Positions 17,979-27,026 of a DNA stretch of 64,000 nt are shown one piece after another (the first letter of the stretch is position 1; every line of letters starts with the position of its first letter). The notes under the pieces are model-generated. The model saw only the letters and a list, made by a program, of their open reading frames with translations, did no database searches and was not told the origin of the DNA. The translations under genes and the position numbers were made by a program. Origin of the DNA: Paraburkholderia lycopersici (lineage in GTDB: Bacteria; Pseudomonadota; Gammaproteobacteria; Burkholderiales; Burkholderiaceae); contig NZ_FMYQ01000031.1 of NCBI RefSeq assembly GCF_900096975.1, positions 1 through 64,000 on the forward strand, given 5' to 3'.

Positions 17979-19328
17979 ATGAATCAGACTCAGACCAGCG
18001 ACTTCGCGGAACGCACCTACAGGAAGGTCACGCTCCGGCTGATCCCGTTCCTGTTCCTGTGCTATACGTTCGCGTTTCTCGATCGCATCAACATCGGCAT
18101 CGCGCAGTTGGAGATGAAGCACGACGTTGGCTTCAGCGACATGACTTACAGCATCGGGGCGGGGATCTTCTTTCTCGGATACGTGCTGATGGAAGTGCCC
18201 AGCAATCTGCTGCTCGCACGCATCGGCGTGAAGCGCACGTTCTCGCGCATCATGATCGTGTGGGGGATTCTCGCGGCGGCCACCGCGTTCGTGACGCTGC
18301 CGACGCATCTGTACGTGGTGCGCTTCCTGCTCGGGCTTGCCGAAGCGGGCCTGTATCCGGGGGTGATCTTCTATCTGACGCGCTGGTATCCGGTCGAGCG
18401 GCGCGCGAAGGTGATCGCGATCTTTACGTGCTCGACGGGCATTGCCGGTTTGCTCGGCGGTCCGATGTCCGGCCTGCTGATGACTTACCTGAGTGGCGCT
18501 GCCGGCTTGCACGGCTGGCAGTGGATGTTCATCGTGCAGGGGCTGCCCGCCAGCGTGCTCGGTATCGCCGCGTTCTTCTACCTGCAGGACGGACCGCAAG
18601 AGGCTGCTTGGCTCACCGCGCAGGAAAAGCAACTGGTGCTCGACAACTTGAAGCGAACGTCATCGGCCAGCGCGGCGCACGCGGAGCACACGTTCGGGCG
18701 TGCGCTGGTCGATCCGGGGGTCTATGTAATGGCGTTTGTCTGGTTCACGCAGATCGCCGGCGTGTTTGCGATCGGTTTCTGGTTGCCACAACTGATCAAG
18801 AGCGCTGGCGTCGGCACGCCGCTGGCCGTCGGTTCGTACTCCGCGATTCCGTACTTCGTGAGCTGGATCGCGCTGATCCTGATGAACCGCCATTCGGATC
18901 GCACAATGGAGCGCCGCTGGCACTGCGGGATCACGATGCTGTGCGGAGCCGCCGGACTGCTCGCGGCTGGCTTCGTCGGCGGGAATCTGGTGCTATCGCT
19001 GGTGGCCCTGTCTATCGCTACCGCTGGCATCCTTGCGCCGAATCCGCTGATCTGGGCGATCTCTACCGATCACCTGCGCGGGCGCGGCGCGGCAGGGGGC
19101 GTCGCCCTCGTGAATTGCCTCGGCATGCTCGGTGGATTTTTCAGTCCGATGATCATCGGCTCGATCAAAACGCTGACGAATAGCATGGCGGGCGGGCTCG
19201 GCGCGATTTCATTGCTGATGGTCGCGGGATCGGTGGCTGTAGTCGTGCTGGCGCCGCGCACGTCGGGTCGTACAGCGCAGGGAGATGCGGAGATCGGGCA
19301 GGGCGAGCCGGTCAATGTCGCGCCGTGA
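17979..19328 (+). CDS. MFS transporter, anion:cation symporter (ACS) type
   Basis: A 449-residue permease with about 12 hydrophobic segments. It shows the ACS-family start RLIPFLFLCYTFAFLDRINIGIAQLEM, GAGIFFLGYVLMEVPSNLLLARIG and the R-x-x-x-G/E-A segment FLLGLAEAGLYPGVIFYLTRWYP. These carriers import organic anions such as sugar acids, tartrate or phthalate by proton symport. The ATG at 17979 has an ACGGAGGAGA ribosome site; an upstream GTG at 17958 lacks one. The sugar-acid enzymes in the region make a hexuronate-like or lactone-derived acid a reasonable guess. Confidence 0.87.
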   Translation: MNQTQTSDFAERTYRKVTLRLIPFLFLCYTFAFLDRINIGIAQLEMKHDVGFSDMTYSIGAGIFFLGYVLMEVPSNLLLARIGVKRTFSRIMIVWGILAAATAFVTLPTHLYVVRFLLGLAEAGLYPGVIFYLTRWYPVERRAKVIAIFTCSTGIAGLLGGPMSGLLMTYLSGAAGLHGWQWMFIVQGLPASVLGIAAFFYLQDGPQEAAWLTAQEKQLVLDNLKRTSSASAAHAEHTFGRALVDPGVYVMAFVWFTQIAGVFAIGFWLPQLIKSAGVGTPLAVGSYSAIPYFVSWIALILMNRHSDRTMERRWHCGITMLCGAAGLLAAGFVGGNLVLSLVALSIATAGILAPNPLIWAISTDHLRGRGAAGGVALVNCLGMLGGFFSPMIIGSIKTLTNSMAGGLGAISLLMVAGSVAVVVLAPRTSGRTAQGDAEIGQGEPVNVAP

Positions 19329-19344
19329 AGAGACGCGGTGCGAT

Positions 19345-19916
19345 TTCGACGGATACGGTCATGACAGGTTCCTGTTTTTCAGGCTACTGCCGGACGACGC
19401 ATCGTATGCGATGCTTGTTGGGCGCGTCTGGAGGCCGCAGCGGCACCCCGGGTCCGAGTGTCGTGACTGTGCGCAACGGTCTCGTGTACGACATCATTGC
19501 TAGCGTGCCGACCACGGTCGACCTGTCCGAGCGCGGCGACTCTCTCGAAGTTGTCTGCGGCGCACCCGGCGAGGCGCTTTGCCCTGTCGACGAACTGCTC
19601 GCTGCGAGCCTCTCCGACGCGCCCGCATATCCGGCGAGGACATCACGTTGCTGGCCAGGGGGCGGCGCTACCGGCGCGCTGGGCGGCGGCTATCCGGTTG
19701 GTATAGGCACGATCGTCGATGCATATCTGAGCGGTGATGTGGAAACGGCTGTCGCGCAATATCAGGCCTGGGTGCCGCGGATCAACCACGAAACCGTCAA
19801 TGCGGCCTCGCGGTCTGCAAGGTTCTGATGAAGGAAGGCGCGGCGATTCGCTCGATGCGGTTTGTCATCCGCGTGCGAGTCTGCGTCCGGTGGTGCGCGC
19901 TGGGGGCGATAACTGA
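19345..19916 (+). pseudogene. Chimeric relic: FAH-family N-terminus joined to KDA-dehydratase C-terminus
   Basis: The first part reads LLPDDASYAMLVGRVWRP, then after a frameshift PSVVTVRNGLVYDIIASVPTT. These match the start of the FAH protein at 222 (LPEDINDALLVGRVWRK; VIVIRDGEVLDITATVPTT). At about 19660 it jumps to ATGALGGGYPVGIGTIVDAY and YQAWVPRINHE, matching residues 210-270 of the KDA dehydratase at 11871. Further frameshifted pieces follow (CGLAVCKVLMKEG; VCHPRASLRPVVRAG). At least three frame changes make it non-functional. It records a second, rearranged copy of the FAH/KDA-dehydratase pair. Confidence 0.8.
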
Positions 19917-19952
19917 AGGGACTGGATAAGGTCCATTATTGCGGGGGATCAT

Positions 19953-20768
19953 ATGCGGATATGGCATCAATCAAGCACGGAAATCGATGGGCTCGGCGTC
20001 TACAAGCGTGCGTTATGCGAGCACGCACGCATGATCCTGGAACCGGGCGACTCGATCGAACTGCACGGTATTCCGCCCGGACGTTATCACGGGCGCGCGC
20101 CGTCAGATGCGCTCGGCAACGCGCTCGTTCATCACGTGGTGCTGGAACCGGTGCTGGCCAACGCATTGGCGGCCGAGGAGCAAGGGTTCGACGCGTTCGT
20201 GATCGGCTCGTTCAGCGAGCCGTTCTTGCGCGAATTGCGCTCGGCCGTGGACATTCCCGTGGTGTCGCTGACCGAAGCGAGCCTGCTGGTCGGCTGCTCG
20301 CTCGGCCGCTATAGCGCGGCGATTTCGAATGCGCCCACGACGGCATGGATGACCCGTACTTCGGTCGACACCCACGGGTTGTCGGGACGCGTGCTGTGTG
20401 TGCGCAGTGTCGATCCACCGCTCGACGAACCGGCTCTCGCGCGCAGTTTCGAGAACCCAGCCCCGGTCGTTGACGCGTTCCTGCGGACTGCGTCGGCCGC
20501 AGTGGCAGAGGGTGCGGACGTCGTGATTCCGGCGGAGGGTATGCTGGCCGAACTTTTGTATATGAACGGTGTGCGTTCGGTCGATGGCGCGCCGGTGCTC
20601 GACGTGTTTGGCACCACATGGGCGTATGCGGCAATGCTGGCGCGCCTGGCCCGTTGCAACGGTTTGAGGGTCGGTCGCCGCTGGCACTATCGAAGGGAGG
20701 ATCCGCAACTGGTGCGCGAACTGCTCGGCGGGAGTGCCGTGCCAGCGAACGACCACGCGGGGTTGTGA
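19953..20768 (+). CDS. Aspartate/glutamate racemase-fold protein lacking both catalytic cysteines
   Basis: A 271-residue protein of the Asp/Glu/hydantoin racemase superfamily. The first lobe's EEQGFDAFVIGSFSEPFLRELRSAVDIPVV aligns to the segment that normally reads GCFGDP, but Cys is replaced by Ser. The second lobe's ADVVIPAEGMLAELL lacks the second Cys. Ordinary racemisation by a two-Cys mechanism is therefore unlikely; related Cys-poor members include isomerases and lyases of unknown function. It is the last intact gene of region 1, 36 bp after the FAH/KDA relic. Confidence 0.7.
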   Translation: MRIWHQSSTEIDGLGVYKRALCEHARMILEPGDSIELHGIPPGRYHGRAPSDALGNALVHHVVLEPVLANALAAEEQGFDAFVIGSFSEPFLRELRSAVDIPVVSLTEASLLVGCSLGRYSAAISNAPTTAWMTRTSVDTHGLSGRVLCVRSVDPPLDEPALARSFENPAPVVDAFLRTASAAVAEGADVVIPAEGMLAELLYMNGVRSVDGAPVLDVFGTTWAYAAMLARLARCNGLRVGRRWHYRREDPQLVRELLGGSAVPANDHAGL

Positions 20769-21773
20769 GGCAGTGCGAAACAGGCCGCGCCGACTCGCCG
20801 AGCAAGCGACTTGGGGCTGAGGTTAGTGATTGTCCAATGTGCTGGTTGCGGTCGCCCATGAAGTCAAACATGTCGGGCCGCAGCAAATCAGCGCGCGGTT
20901 GCGGTGCCGCGAGCGTTGTAATATCACGACATCGCCATCCTGTTATCTCGACGAGAGCGACGACGTGAGACTTGTCGCTTTTTGCGGACCAGTTCCGTCT
21001 TGTTCTATCTTTCCGCGGGGGTAGATCGCCACATCGGCCAATCCTATACAGGACGGGCATCGGCGGCCACAATGAGAATCCCACCCGGCGCAACGCTATG
21101 GCATCGGTGGTCACCAATCTACAGACGGTAGACGAGAGAACAATTCGGTGTTCGCCACCGGCGAACGCGGAGATTGCTTGTTCATTCCAGTCCGCGCCGC
21201 GGGGGGCGGCCCACACGAACCTGCGCTCCTAGCGGAAGTGCCTGGAACGACCCCAAACTGCACCGAAGCTCTCCCGTGCACCGATGACCGGAGAGGTATC
21301 GGGTTTGCCACCGAAGTGTTTCTTCCTGAAGGCCTCGAGGTGGAAATTAAAATCGCGCGACCATCCGAGTACGCTTGAAGAAAATCTCGGAATGACGATT
21401 GGTCATCGCTTGAGTGCCCGACCGCCTTGTCGTATCCGCGGCTATTGACGACGAACCGCGAACGTTATCTCGACTATGTGCTAACCCATATCGCCGATCA
21501 CAAATCAATCGCATTTGGTGTGAGGCCGGCAAGCTGCACACGCCAGCCAGTCCGCCAGATCCCTCTACCTGACCGGCAGTTCCAGTTCACCATCATGCTT
21601 CACGCGCACGAGAATGGACGAGCGGTCCAGCTGAGCCGCTTACGCGTATCCCGAGTCGGTTTGCATTGATTCGACCGACGGATCGATGGGAAGCGAGGGA
21701 GTTCAGTTCGATCGAGCGCCGTAGCGGGCTCGTTTTGTTCTATCGCTGTGCGGGGCTCATACCAGGCAGGTGT
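20769..21773. other. Gene-free interval of about 1 kb
   Basis: No open frame here resembles a known protein, and short frames on both strands have no Shine-Dalgarno or conserved motif. The composition is less GC-rich than the flanks. It lies between the racemase-fold gene and an IS5-type transposase relic, so it is probably degenerate mobile-element or flanking DNA. Confidence 0.4.
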
Positions 21774-22340
21774 TCAAGTTTTCGTTTCTCGATCGAGGCG
21801 AGGGTTGTCACGTTGCATCTCGCTGTAGGCGGCCTGAGTCAGCGGGAACACCTGCTCGACTCGCTCGCGGCCACGATACATCACTTGACGAATCCGGCCG
21901 ACCGTCTTGCCCCAGCCGAAGACCTGCTCGACGCATTTGCGCTTGCGCTGACTGATGGCGTAGCCGGCCCAGCGTGTCGTGCGACCGTCAATCGTCGAGC
22001 CACCCGTTTCAGCGCCACATGTGGCGTCGCACAGTTGGCGCGGCGACTCGCCACGAAGTCCGCCGCGTCGTAGTGCTTGTCGTCCCCAACCGTAATGGAG
22101 GGCGCAGGTTACTTGCGTTGCGTCTGCGAGCATCTTAGCCGCAGCGCTGTGTTCGGCAGTACCGCTGGCCTGCGTCACCTGCGCGTTCACCACGAGGCCA
22201 TGCCGGTTGTCCGCGAGCAGGTGCCCGATGTAGCAAAGCAGCGCACCGATGCGCCGGCTCTTGCGAAACAGCTTCGCCTGGCTGTCCGTGCTCGATTCGT
22301 GAGTCTCGTTGTACGCCTCTCGCCGTGCCAGTTCTCGCAC
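21774..22340 (-). pseudogene. IS5-family (DDE) transposase relic
   Basis: The minus-strand frame contains THESSTDSQAKLFRKS, IGHLLADNRHGLVVNAQVTQASGTAEH, then IDGRTTRWAGYAISQRKRKCVEQVFGWGKTVG. These are hallmark C-terminal segments of an IS5/IS1182-like transposase, including the Y-x-x-S-x-x-x-R-K-x-x-E block. The N-terminal half is missing, and the middle (where HYDAADFV would stand) is frameshifted. The element ends about 170 bp before the amidase gene. Confidence 0.75.
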
Positions 22341-22481
22341 TCAGGCCATCGAACCAGTCAGCGAAACGCCGTGCTTGCTATTAGAAGCACGGCCAGAAGC
22401 ACGGCCGGATAAGCCGGTTGCGCGCCCCGTTTGCCTGGCTTCCCCTTTTCTTTCTTGACAACATAAATTTGTCTTGAGACG

Positions 22482-22494
22482 GTATACAGCATAC
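22482..22494. promoter_or_regulatory. GntR-type operator A (amidase-MFS promoter)
   Basis: GTATACAGCATAC matches the shared motif GTATACAGTGTAC at 11 of 13 positions. It overlaps a possible promoter (TTGTCT at 22469-22474, 17-base spacer, TACTAA at 22492-22497). It lies 20 bp upstream of the amidase start, so binding should block transcription. Confidence 0.65.
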
Positions 22495-22513
22495 TAATAA
22501 CCAAGGCAAAGCT

Positions 22514-24022
22514 ATGTCCGAGTTTCTGGCCGCCGCCCGCCCCACGGGCGCGGCCCCGCAAACACAGCCCGGCGCAGCGCCGTGGCGCCATGCGACGATT
22601 GCCGCCGCCGCCGCCGCGATGCGCCGTCAAGAGGTCAGTTCGAGCGCGCTGGTCGACGCCTGCGAGGAGGCGTGGCGCGAGCAGAACCCCGCCATCAACG
22701 CCGTCGTGGTCAGCGATTTCGAACGCGCGCACGCCATCGCGCGCGAGCGCGATGCAGAACTGGCGGCGGGGCGCTCGCGCGGTCCGCTCCACGGCGTGCC
22801 GTTCACGATCAAGGAGTCGTTCGATGTGGCGGGCTGGCCCACCACGGTGGGCGACCCGGCGTTTCGCGGCAATTTCGCCGCGCGCCACGCGAGCGTGGTG
22901 CAGCGCCTGTGCGACGCGGGCGCCGTGCTGCTCGGCAAGACCAACGTGCCGCTCTGGCTGCGCGACTGGCAGAGTTACAACGACATCTACGGCACTACCC
23001 GCAACCCGCACGATCCGGCGCGCACGCCGGGCGGCTCGTCGGGCGGCAGCGCGGCCGCGGTGTGCGCGGGCATGGCGTATTTCGACGTGGGCTCCGATAT
23101 CGGCTCGTCGATCCGCAATCCCGCGCACTATTGCGGCATCTTCTCGCACAAAAGCACGCACGGCCTCGTTTCGCTCGAAGGGCACGGCTTGCCCGGCGGC
23201 GTCGCGCTGCCCGACATCAATGTGGCGGGGCCGCTCGCCCGCAGCGCGGCCGACCTCGAACTCGTGCTGGCCGCCATCGCGGGACCGGACGCCGAGGCCG
23301 CCTGCGCCGTGCGCTACGAGTTGCCTCGTTGCGAGGCGATGGATCTTCGGCAGATTCGCTTCGGCATACTGAGTAATCATCCGGTGGCGGAAGTGGATGC
23401 GGAAGTCGAGCGGTGCATCGTCGCGCTGGGGCAGGCGCTGGCGCAGCGGGGCGCGCAAGTGGTCTGGGATGCGCGGCCGCAACTGGACGCCGCCGAGCTT
23501 CTGCGCACCTACACGCTGCTGTTGCGCGCCTCGACCTGCGGCTATCTCGGCGACGACGCCTACGCTGCCTCGCTGCTCGCGGCCGAAGCCGCGCCGCCGC
23601 ACGACACGAGCTACGCCTCGCTTCAGCACGTGGGCGCTGCGCTGCGCCATCGCGACTGGCTCAAGCTCCAGCCGCTGCGCGAGCGCTATGCCGCCGCGTG
23701 GCGCGCGCTGTTCGAGCACGTGGACGTGCTGCTGTGCCCGGCCGCTGCTACGGCGGCGTTCCCGCTCGACGAAGCGCTTGCGCCGTGGCAGCGCACGCTG
23801 AGCGTCAACGGCAAGCCCCAGCCGCTTACCACGCAACTCTTCTGGGCCGGGCATTCCGGGCTATGCGGCCTGCCTTCGACGGTCGCGCCCGCCGGACGCA
23901 CGGCGCTGGGCCTGCCGGTAGGCGTGCAGATCGTGGCGCCCCGCTATCACGACCTGCGCTCGATTCGTGTGGCGAGCCTGCTCGAAGCCGCCGGCTACGC
24001 TTACGCGCCGCCCGCGTGCTGA
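22514..24022 (+). CDS. Amidase (amidase-signature family)
   Basis: A 502-residue amidase hydrolysing a carboxamide. The Ser-cisSer-Lys triad is visible: Lys100 in GVPFTIKESFDVAG, Ser175 in TPGGSSGGSAAAV and nucleophile Ser199 in SDIGSSIRNPAHYCG. The family usually has DxGGSIRxPA; here the Gly before the nucleophile is Ser. The substrate is unknown. It is co-transcribed with the next MFS gene (34 bp gap) and starts beneath GntR operator A. A diverged copy missing its centre is fused to an MFS tail at 36.4 kb. Confidence 0.9.
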   Translation: MSEFLAAARPTGAAPQTQPGAAPWRHATIAAAAAAMRRQEVSSSALVDACEEAWREQNPAINAVVVSDFERAHAIARERDAELAAGRSRGPLHGVPFTIKESFDVAGWPTTVGDPAFRGNFAARHASVVQRLCDAGAVLLGKTNVPLWLRDWQSYNDIYGTTRNPHDPARTPGGSSGGSAAAVCAGMAYFDVGSDIGSSIRNPAHYCGIFSHKSTHGLVSLEGHGLPGGVALPDINVAGPLARSAADLELVLAAIAGPDAEAACAVRYELPRCEAMDLRQIRFGILSNHPVAEVDAEVERCIVALGQALAQRGAQVVWDARPQLDAAELLRTYTLLLRASTCGYLGDDAYAASLLAAEAAPPHDTSYASLQHVGAALRHRDWLKLQPLRERYAAAWRALFEHVDVLLCPAAATAAFPLDEALAPWQRTLSVNGKPQPLTTQLFWAGHSGLCGLPSTVAPAGRTALGLPVGVQIVAPRYHDLRSIRVASLLEAAGYAYAPPAC

Positions 24023-24056
24023 CTCCATTTCCCGACTGCTAACGGAGCATACGCTC

Positions 24057-25382
24057 ATGTCCTGGCTTACCTCTCTGTCGAAAAACGAAAAACGGGCTTT
24101 CGCCGGCGCATTCGTCGGTCATGCCGTGGACGTCTACGACTTCATGATCTATTCGTTCCTCATTCCCGTGCTGCTACAGACGTGGAACATGAGCAAAGCC
24201 ACGGCGGGCAGCATCGTCACGTGGACGCTGATCGCCTCGCTGGTCGGCGCGATAGGCGCGGGACTGCTGGCGGACCGCTATGGACGCGTGCGCATCCTGC
24301 GCTGGACCATCGCGCTGTTCGCGATCTCGTGCTTCGCTTGCGGCTTCGCAAATTCCCCCACACAGTTCGCGATCCTGCGTGCGGTTCAGGGGCTGGGCTT
24401 TGGCGGCGAGTCGTCGCTGTGCATGGTGCTCGTGACGGAGATGATTCGCAATCCGGCACATCGCGGCAAGTTCTCGGCCTTCACGGCGAGCAGCTATTCG
24501 TTCGGCTGGGCTGCCGCCGCGCTCGCCTACAGCACGCTATTCAACTGGCTGCCGCCGCAGTGGGCGTGGCGCGTATGCCTGTTCGTAGGCATCTTGCCCG
24601 CGCTGCTCGTGATCTGGCTGCGGCGCAATCTCCAGGAACCCGAATCGTTTTCGCAGACGCTCGCGACGCGCTGCGCGGCCGGTCCCGGCAGTGCCTTGCG
24701 CACGGTGCTGAGTGGCCGCCTCGCCGCGCGCACGTTCTGGTGCAGCCTGCTTTCGGGCGGCATGCTCGGCGCGTACTACGCCATCGCCACGTGGATGCCG
24801 ATGTGGCTCAAGACCGAGCGCGGTCTTTCGGTCACGGGCACAGGGGTGTGGCTCGCTGTGACGATAGGCGGGTCGATCGCGGGCTATGCGCTCGGCGCGT
24901 GGAGCACCGACCGCATCGGCCGCCGCCCGACCTACATTATTTTCGCGCTTGGCGCGTTTGTTCTGAGCATCGCCTACATGCGGGTCGACGCGCCCACGCC
25001 GGTCATGCTCGTGCTGGGCTTCCTGCTGGGCGTGCTCATGCAGGGCACGTTTTCGGGCGTGGCGGCGACCATCGCGGAGACCTATCCGCATGCGGTTCGG
25101 GCCACCGGCTATGGCGTAGCGTACAACGTGGGGCGTGTGATCGGCTCGGTGTTTCCGTTCACGGCGGGCTGGCTCGCAAGCGAGCATCTCACGCTCACAT
25201 TCGCAATACCGCTCGTGGCGGGGGTGGGCTACGTCTTCGTCGTGCTCGCGGCATGGGTGCTGCCCGAGACGAATGGGATCGCGCTCGACGACATCGAACC
25301 TGTCGAGCCCGGCGAGGCCGAGCCGCATGCGCAGGCGGGCGGCCAGGCAGTCGCACAAGCGGTGCCGAACGCGCCGCGCTGA
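24057..25382 (+). CDS. MFS transporter, metabolite:H+ symporter type
   Basis: A 441-residue permease with about 12 hydrophobic segments. It begins GAFVGHAVDVYDFMIYSFLIPVLL, a family mark with the charged Asp in the first helix, and has GLLADRYGRVRILRW and GFGGESSLCMVLVTEM. The C-terminus ends PETNGIALDDIEPVE. ATG 24057 has an ACGGAGC ribosome site; the longer frame starts inside the amidase. It probably imports the amidase substrate or product. A 16-bp-stem terminator follows at once. Confidence 0.88.
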   Translation: MSWLTSLSKNEKRAFAGAFVGHAVDVYDFMIYSFLIPVLLQTWNMSKATAGSIVTWTLIASLVGAIGAGLLADRYGRVRILRWTIALFAISCFACGFANSPTQFAILRAVQGLGFGGESSLCMVLVTEMIRNPAHRGKFSAFTASSYSFGWAAAALAYSTLFNWLPPQWAWRVCLFVGILPALLVIWLRRNLQEPESFSQTLATRCAAGPGSALRTVLSGRLAARTFWCSLLSGGMLGAYYAIATWMPMWLKTERGLSVTGTGVWLAVTIGGSIAGYALGAWSTDRIGRRPTYIIFALGAFVLSIAYMRVDAPTPVMLVLGFLLGVLMQGTFSGVAATIAETYPHAVRATGYGVAYNVGRVIGSVFPFTAGWLASEHLTLTFAIPLVAGVGYVFVVLAAWVLPETNGIALDDIEPVEPGEAEPHAQAGGQAVAQAVPNAPR

Positions 25383-25394
25383 ACTTTCACGCAA

Positions 25395-25437
25395 AAAAGC
25401 CCGGCGCTGAGGCTTCGAACTGAAGCCTCAGCGCCGG
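25395..25437. terminator. Strong hairpin after the MFS gene
   Basis: A perfect 16-bp stem (25401-25416 with 25422-25437) and a 5-base loop stand 18 bp after the MFS stop. An A6 run immediately before the stem would serve as the T-run on the minus strand, so it is best placed to act leftward. On the plus strand it lacks a T-run but should still form. Confidence 0.6.
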
Positions 25438-25632
25438 CTTGCGCCGCGAAGGGCGTCGCCCGTTTGCGGTTGCGTCTTCCGCTGGTTCGCCTCGTGGTGC
25501 CGAGCGCGAAATCTTTTTGTCGAATTGCGTGTCGCGTTTTTGCATACCGAATACGTAAATAAGTGGGGGCGCCTTGAAGCGAGGCGCTTGCGTCCTGTTG
25601 CGGCTCATCTTTCAGCGAAACAAGAATCCCGG

Positions 25633-26066
25633 ATGAAAAGGACTTTCTGGAGTCAGGCAGGGCTCGGGTGCTTCGCGGAGACGACAGCGCATGCGCAGAG
25701 AAGGTCACGCTTTATGGCTTGATCGATGTTCCGGCGATCTGCACGAGCAATCAGGGCGGCGGGTTTTGAAGGGCAGGACGTCAACTTCATGAACTACGAA
25801 GTGAACGGCATGGTGTTCTTCACCCTGCGCTGTCGGCGGGCCTGGGCGTGACTTACGCGGACGGCTTCGTGGACGCGAACGACGGCGACCTGCGGTACCT
25901 CCAGTACAACGCCGCGCTCAATTACGCGCTCTCGAAGCGCACGCGGCGCTATGCGTTCGCCACGATGCAGCGCGCGCTGGGCGACGCGCAGGTCGCACAG
26001 TCCATCGCGGCGGCGAGCAGCAACAGGCAGTCGGCGGTAGCGATCGGCTTGCGCCATGCGTTCTAG
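25633..26066 (+). pseudogene. Gram-negative porin relic
   Basis: It starts MKRTFWSQAGLG, then after a frameshift reads ACAEKVTLYGLIDVPAI, the signal-peptide end and first strand of Burkholderia-type porins. Most of the barrel is deleted. The end GQDVNFMNYEVNGMVFF, then SAGLGVTYADGFVD and NYALSKRT...SAVAIGLRHAF is a complete porin C-terminus with the terminal Phe. At least three frame changes and a deletion of over 200 codons are needed. Its position after amidase-MFS mirrors the intact porin at 37418. Confidence 0.8.
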
Positions 26067-26109
26067 CCGCACCTGGGATTTTTGCGGGGTTGGCTTCCCC
26101 GAGAATTAT

Positions 26110-26122
26110 GTATACAGTGTAC
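26110..26122. promoter_or_regulatory. GntR-type operator B (oxygenase operon promoter)
   Basis: GTATACAGTGTAC is the best fit to the shared motif and close to a perfect inverted repeat (GTA-x-AC-x-GT-x-TAC). It lies 71 bp upstream of the diiron oxygenase start. It should control the oxygenase-aldehyde dehydrogenase-HbpS-reductase operon. Confidence 0.7.
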
Positions 26123-26193
26123 CGAAATGAATCGAGTCACTGATCCGCTGGCGTTGTGCGGCGGATTTCCAACCCTGAACGAAGGAGTCACAC

Positions 26194-26925
26194 ATGGCAG
26201 AGCTGATGGACCGCGAGACCTTCCGCGCGGCACTCGAAGAGGCAATCAAGGGCAAGAGCGCCAACAAGGCGCCGTTCAGCATCGCGTGGGCGAGCGGCAA
26301 GCTCACGCGCGCGCACCTCGCCCGATGGGCCGAAAACCATTACCACTATGTCGGGCCGTTCGCCGACTACCTCGGCTACCTCTATGCGCGCACGCCCGAC
26401 CACATGACCGAGGCGAAGGATTTCCTGCTCGCCAACATGTACGAGGAAGAGATTGGCGGCGACCGCCACACCGACCTGCTGATCCGTTTCGCCGAAGCGT
26501 GCGGCACGACGCGCGAGCGCGTGGTCGATCCCGACAACATGTCGCCCACCACGCGCGGTCTCCAGGGCTGGTGCTATTCGACCGCGATGCGCGAAGACCC
26601 GGTGGTGGCGGTGGCGGCGCTGGTGGTGGGGCTCGAATCGCAGGTGCCGTCCATTTACCGCAGGCAGACGCCCACGCTGCGCGACCTGTACAAGTTCACC
26701 GACGAGGAAGTCGAATTCTTCGATCTCCATATCGTTTCCGACGAGATTCACGGCGAACGTGGTTATCAGATCGTGCTGGAGCATGCGAACACGCCGGAGC
26801 TTCAGCAGCGCTGCCTGAAGATCTGCGAGGTGGGGGCGCAAATGCGTCTGCTGTACACCACGGCGCTCTATTACGACTACGTCGAAAAGGAAATTCCGCT
26901 GCCGGAACTGGGCCTCGCGGCCTGA
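26194..26925 (+). CDS. Haem-oxygenase-like diiron oxygenase (HDO; PqqC/CADD-like)
   Basis: A 243-residue all-helical protein of the TenA/PqqC/CADD superfamily. All six HDO metal ligands are in place with the CADD spacing: Glu85 and His92 (YEEEIGGDRH), Glu148 (VVGLESQ), His179, Asp183 and His186 (DLHIVSDEIH). PqqC lacks these metals, so an O2-activating diiron enzyme is predicted. Known HDOs cleave C-C bonds, N-oxygenate amines or desaturate acids. The reductase and ferredoxins nearby could supply electrons. A GGAG-type site (GAAGGAGTC) precedes the ATG. The substrate is unknown, and the lead gene position under operator B marks it as the key enzyme of the cluster. Confidence 0.85.
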   Translation: MAELMDRETFRAALEEAIKGKSANKAPFSIAWASGKLTRAHLARWAENHYHYVGPFADYLGYLYARTPDHMTEAKDFLLANMYEEEIGGDRHTDLLIRFAEACGTTRERVVDPDNMSPTTRGLQGWCYSTAMREDPVVAVAALVVGLESQVPSIYRRQTPTLRDLYKFTDEEVEFFDLHIVSDEIHGERGYQIVLEHANTPELQQRCLKICEVGAQMRLLYTTALYYDYVEKEIPLPELGLAA

Positions 26926-27026
26926 GCGCCACGCACGCGCCGGGCTGCCCGTGCGCCGCGCCATCGCGGCGCGAACGCGGCGGCCCGCGCGCGGTCAAGA
27001 CCTTACTTTGCAGGACCGTTGCATTC

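Noticed and set aside
22358-23854. 498-codon open frame on the minus strand
   Set aside because: It lies antisense to the amidase, which has an intact catalytic triad. The frame is an Arg/Ala-rich shadow typical of GC-rich DNA and has no domain.
26194-26925. Annotation as thiaminase (TenA) or PQQ synthase (PqqC)
   Set aside because: TenA active-site Cys context is absent and PqqC does not have the six metal ligands that are all present here. No other pqq or thi genes lie nearby.
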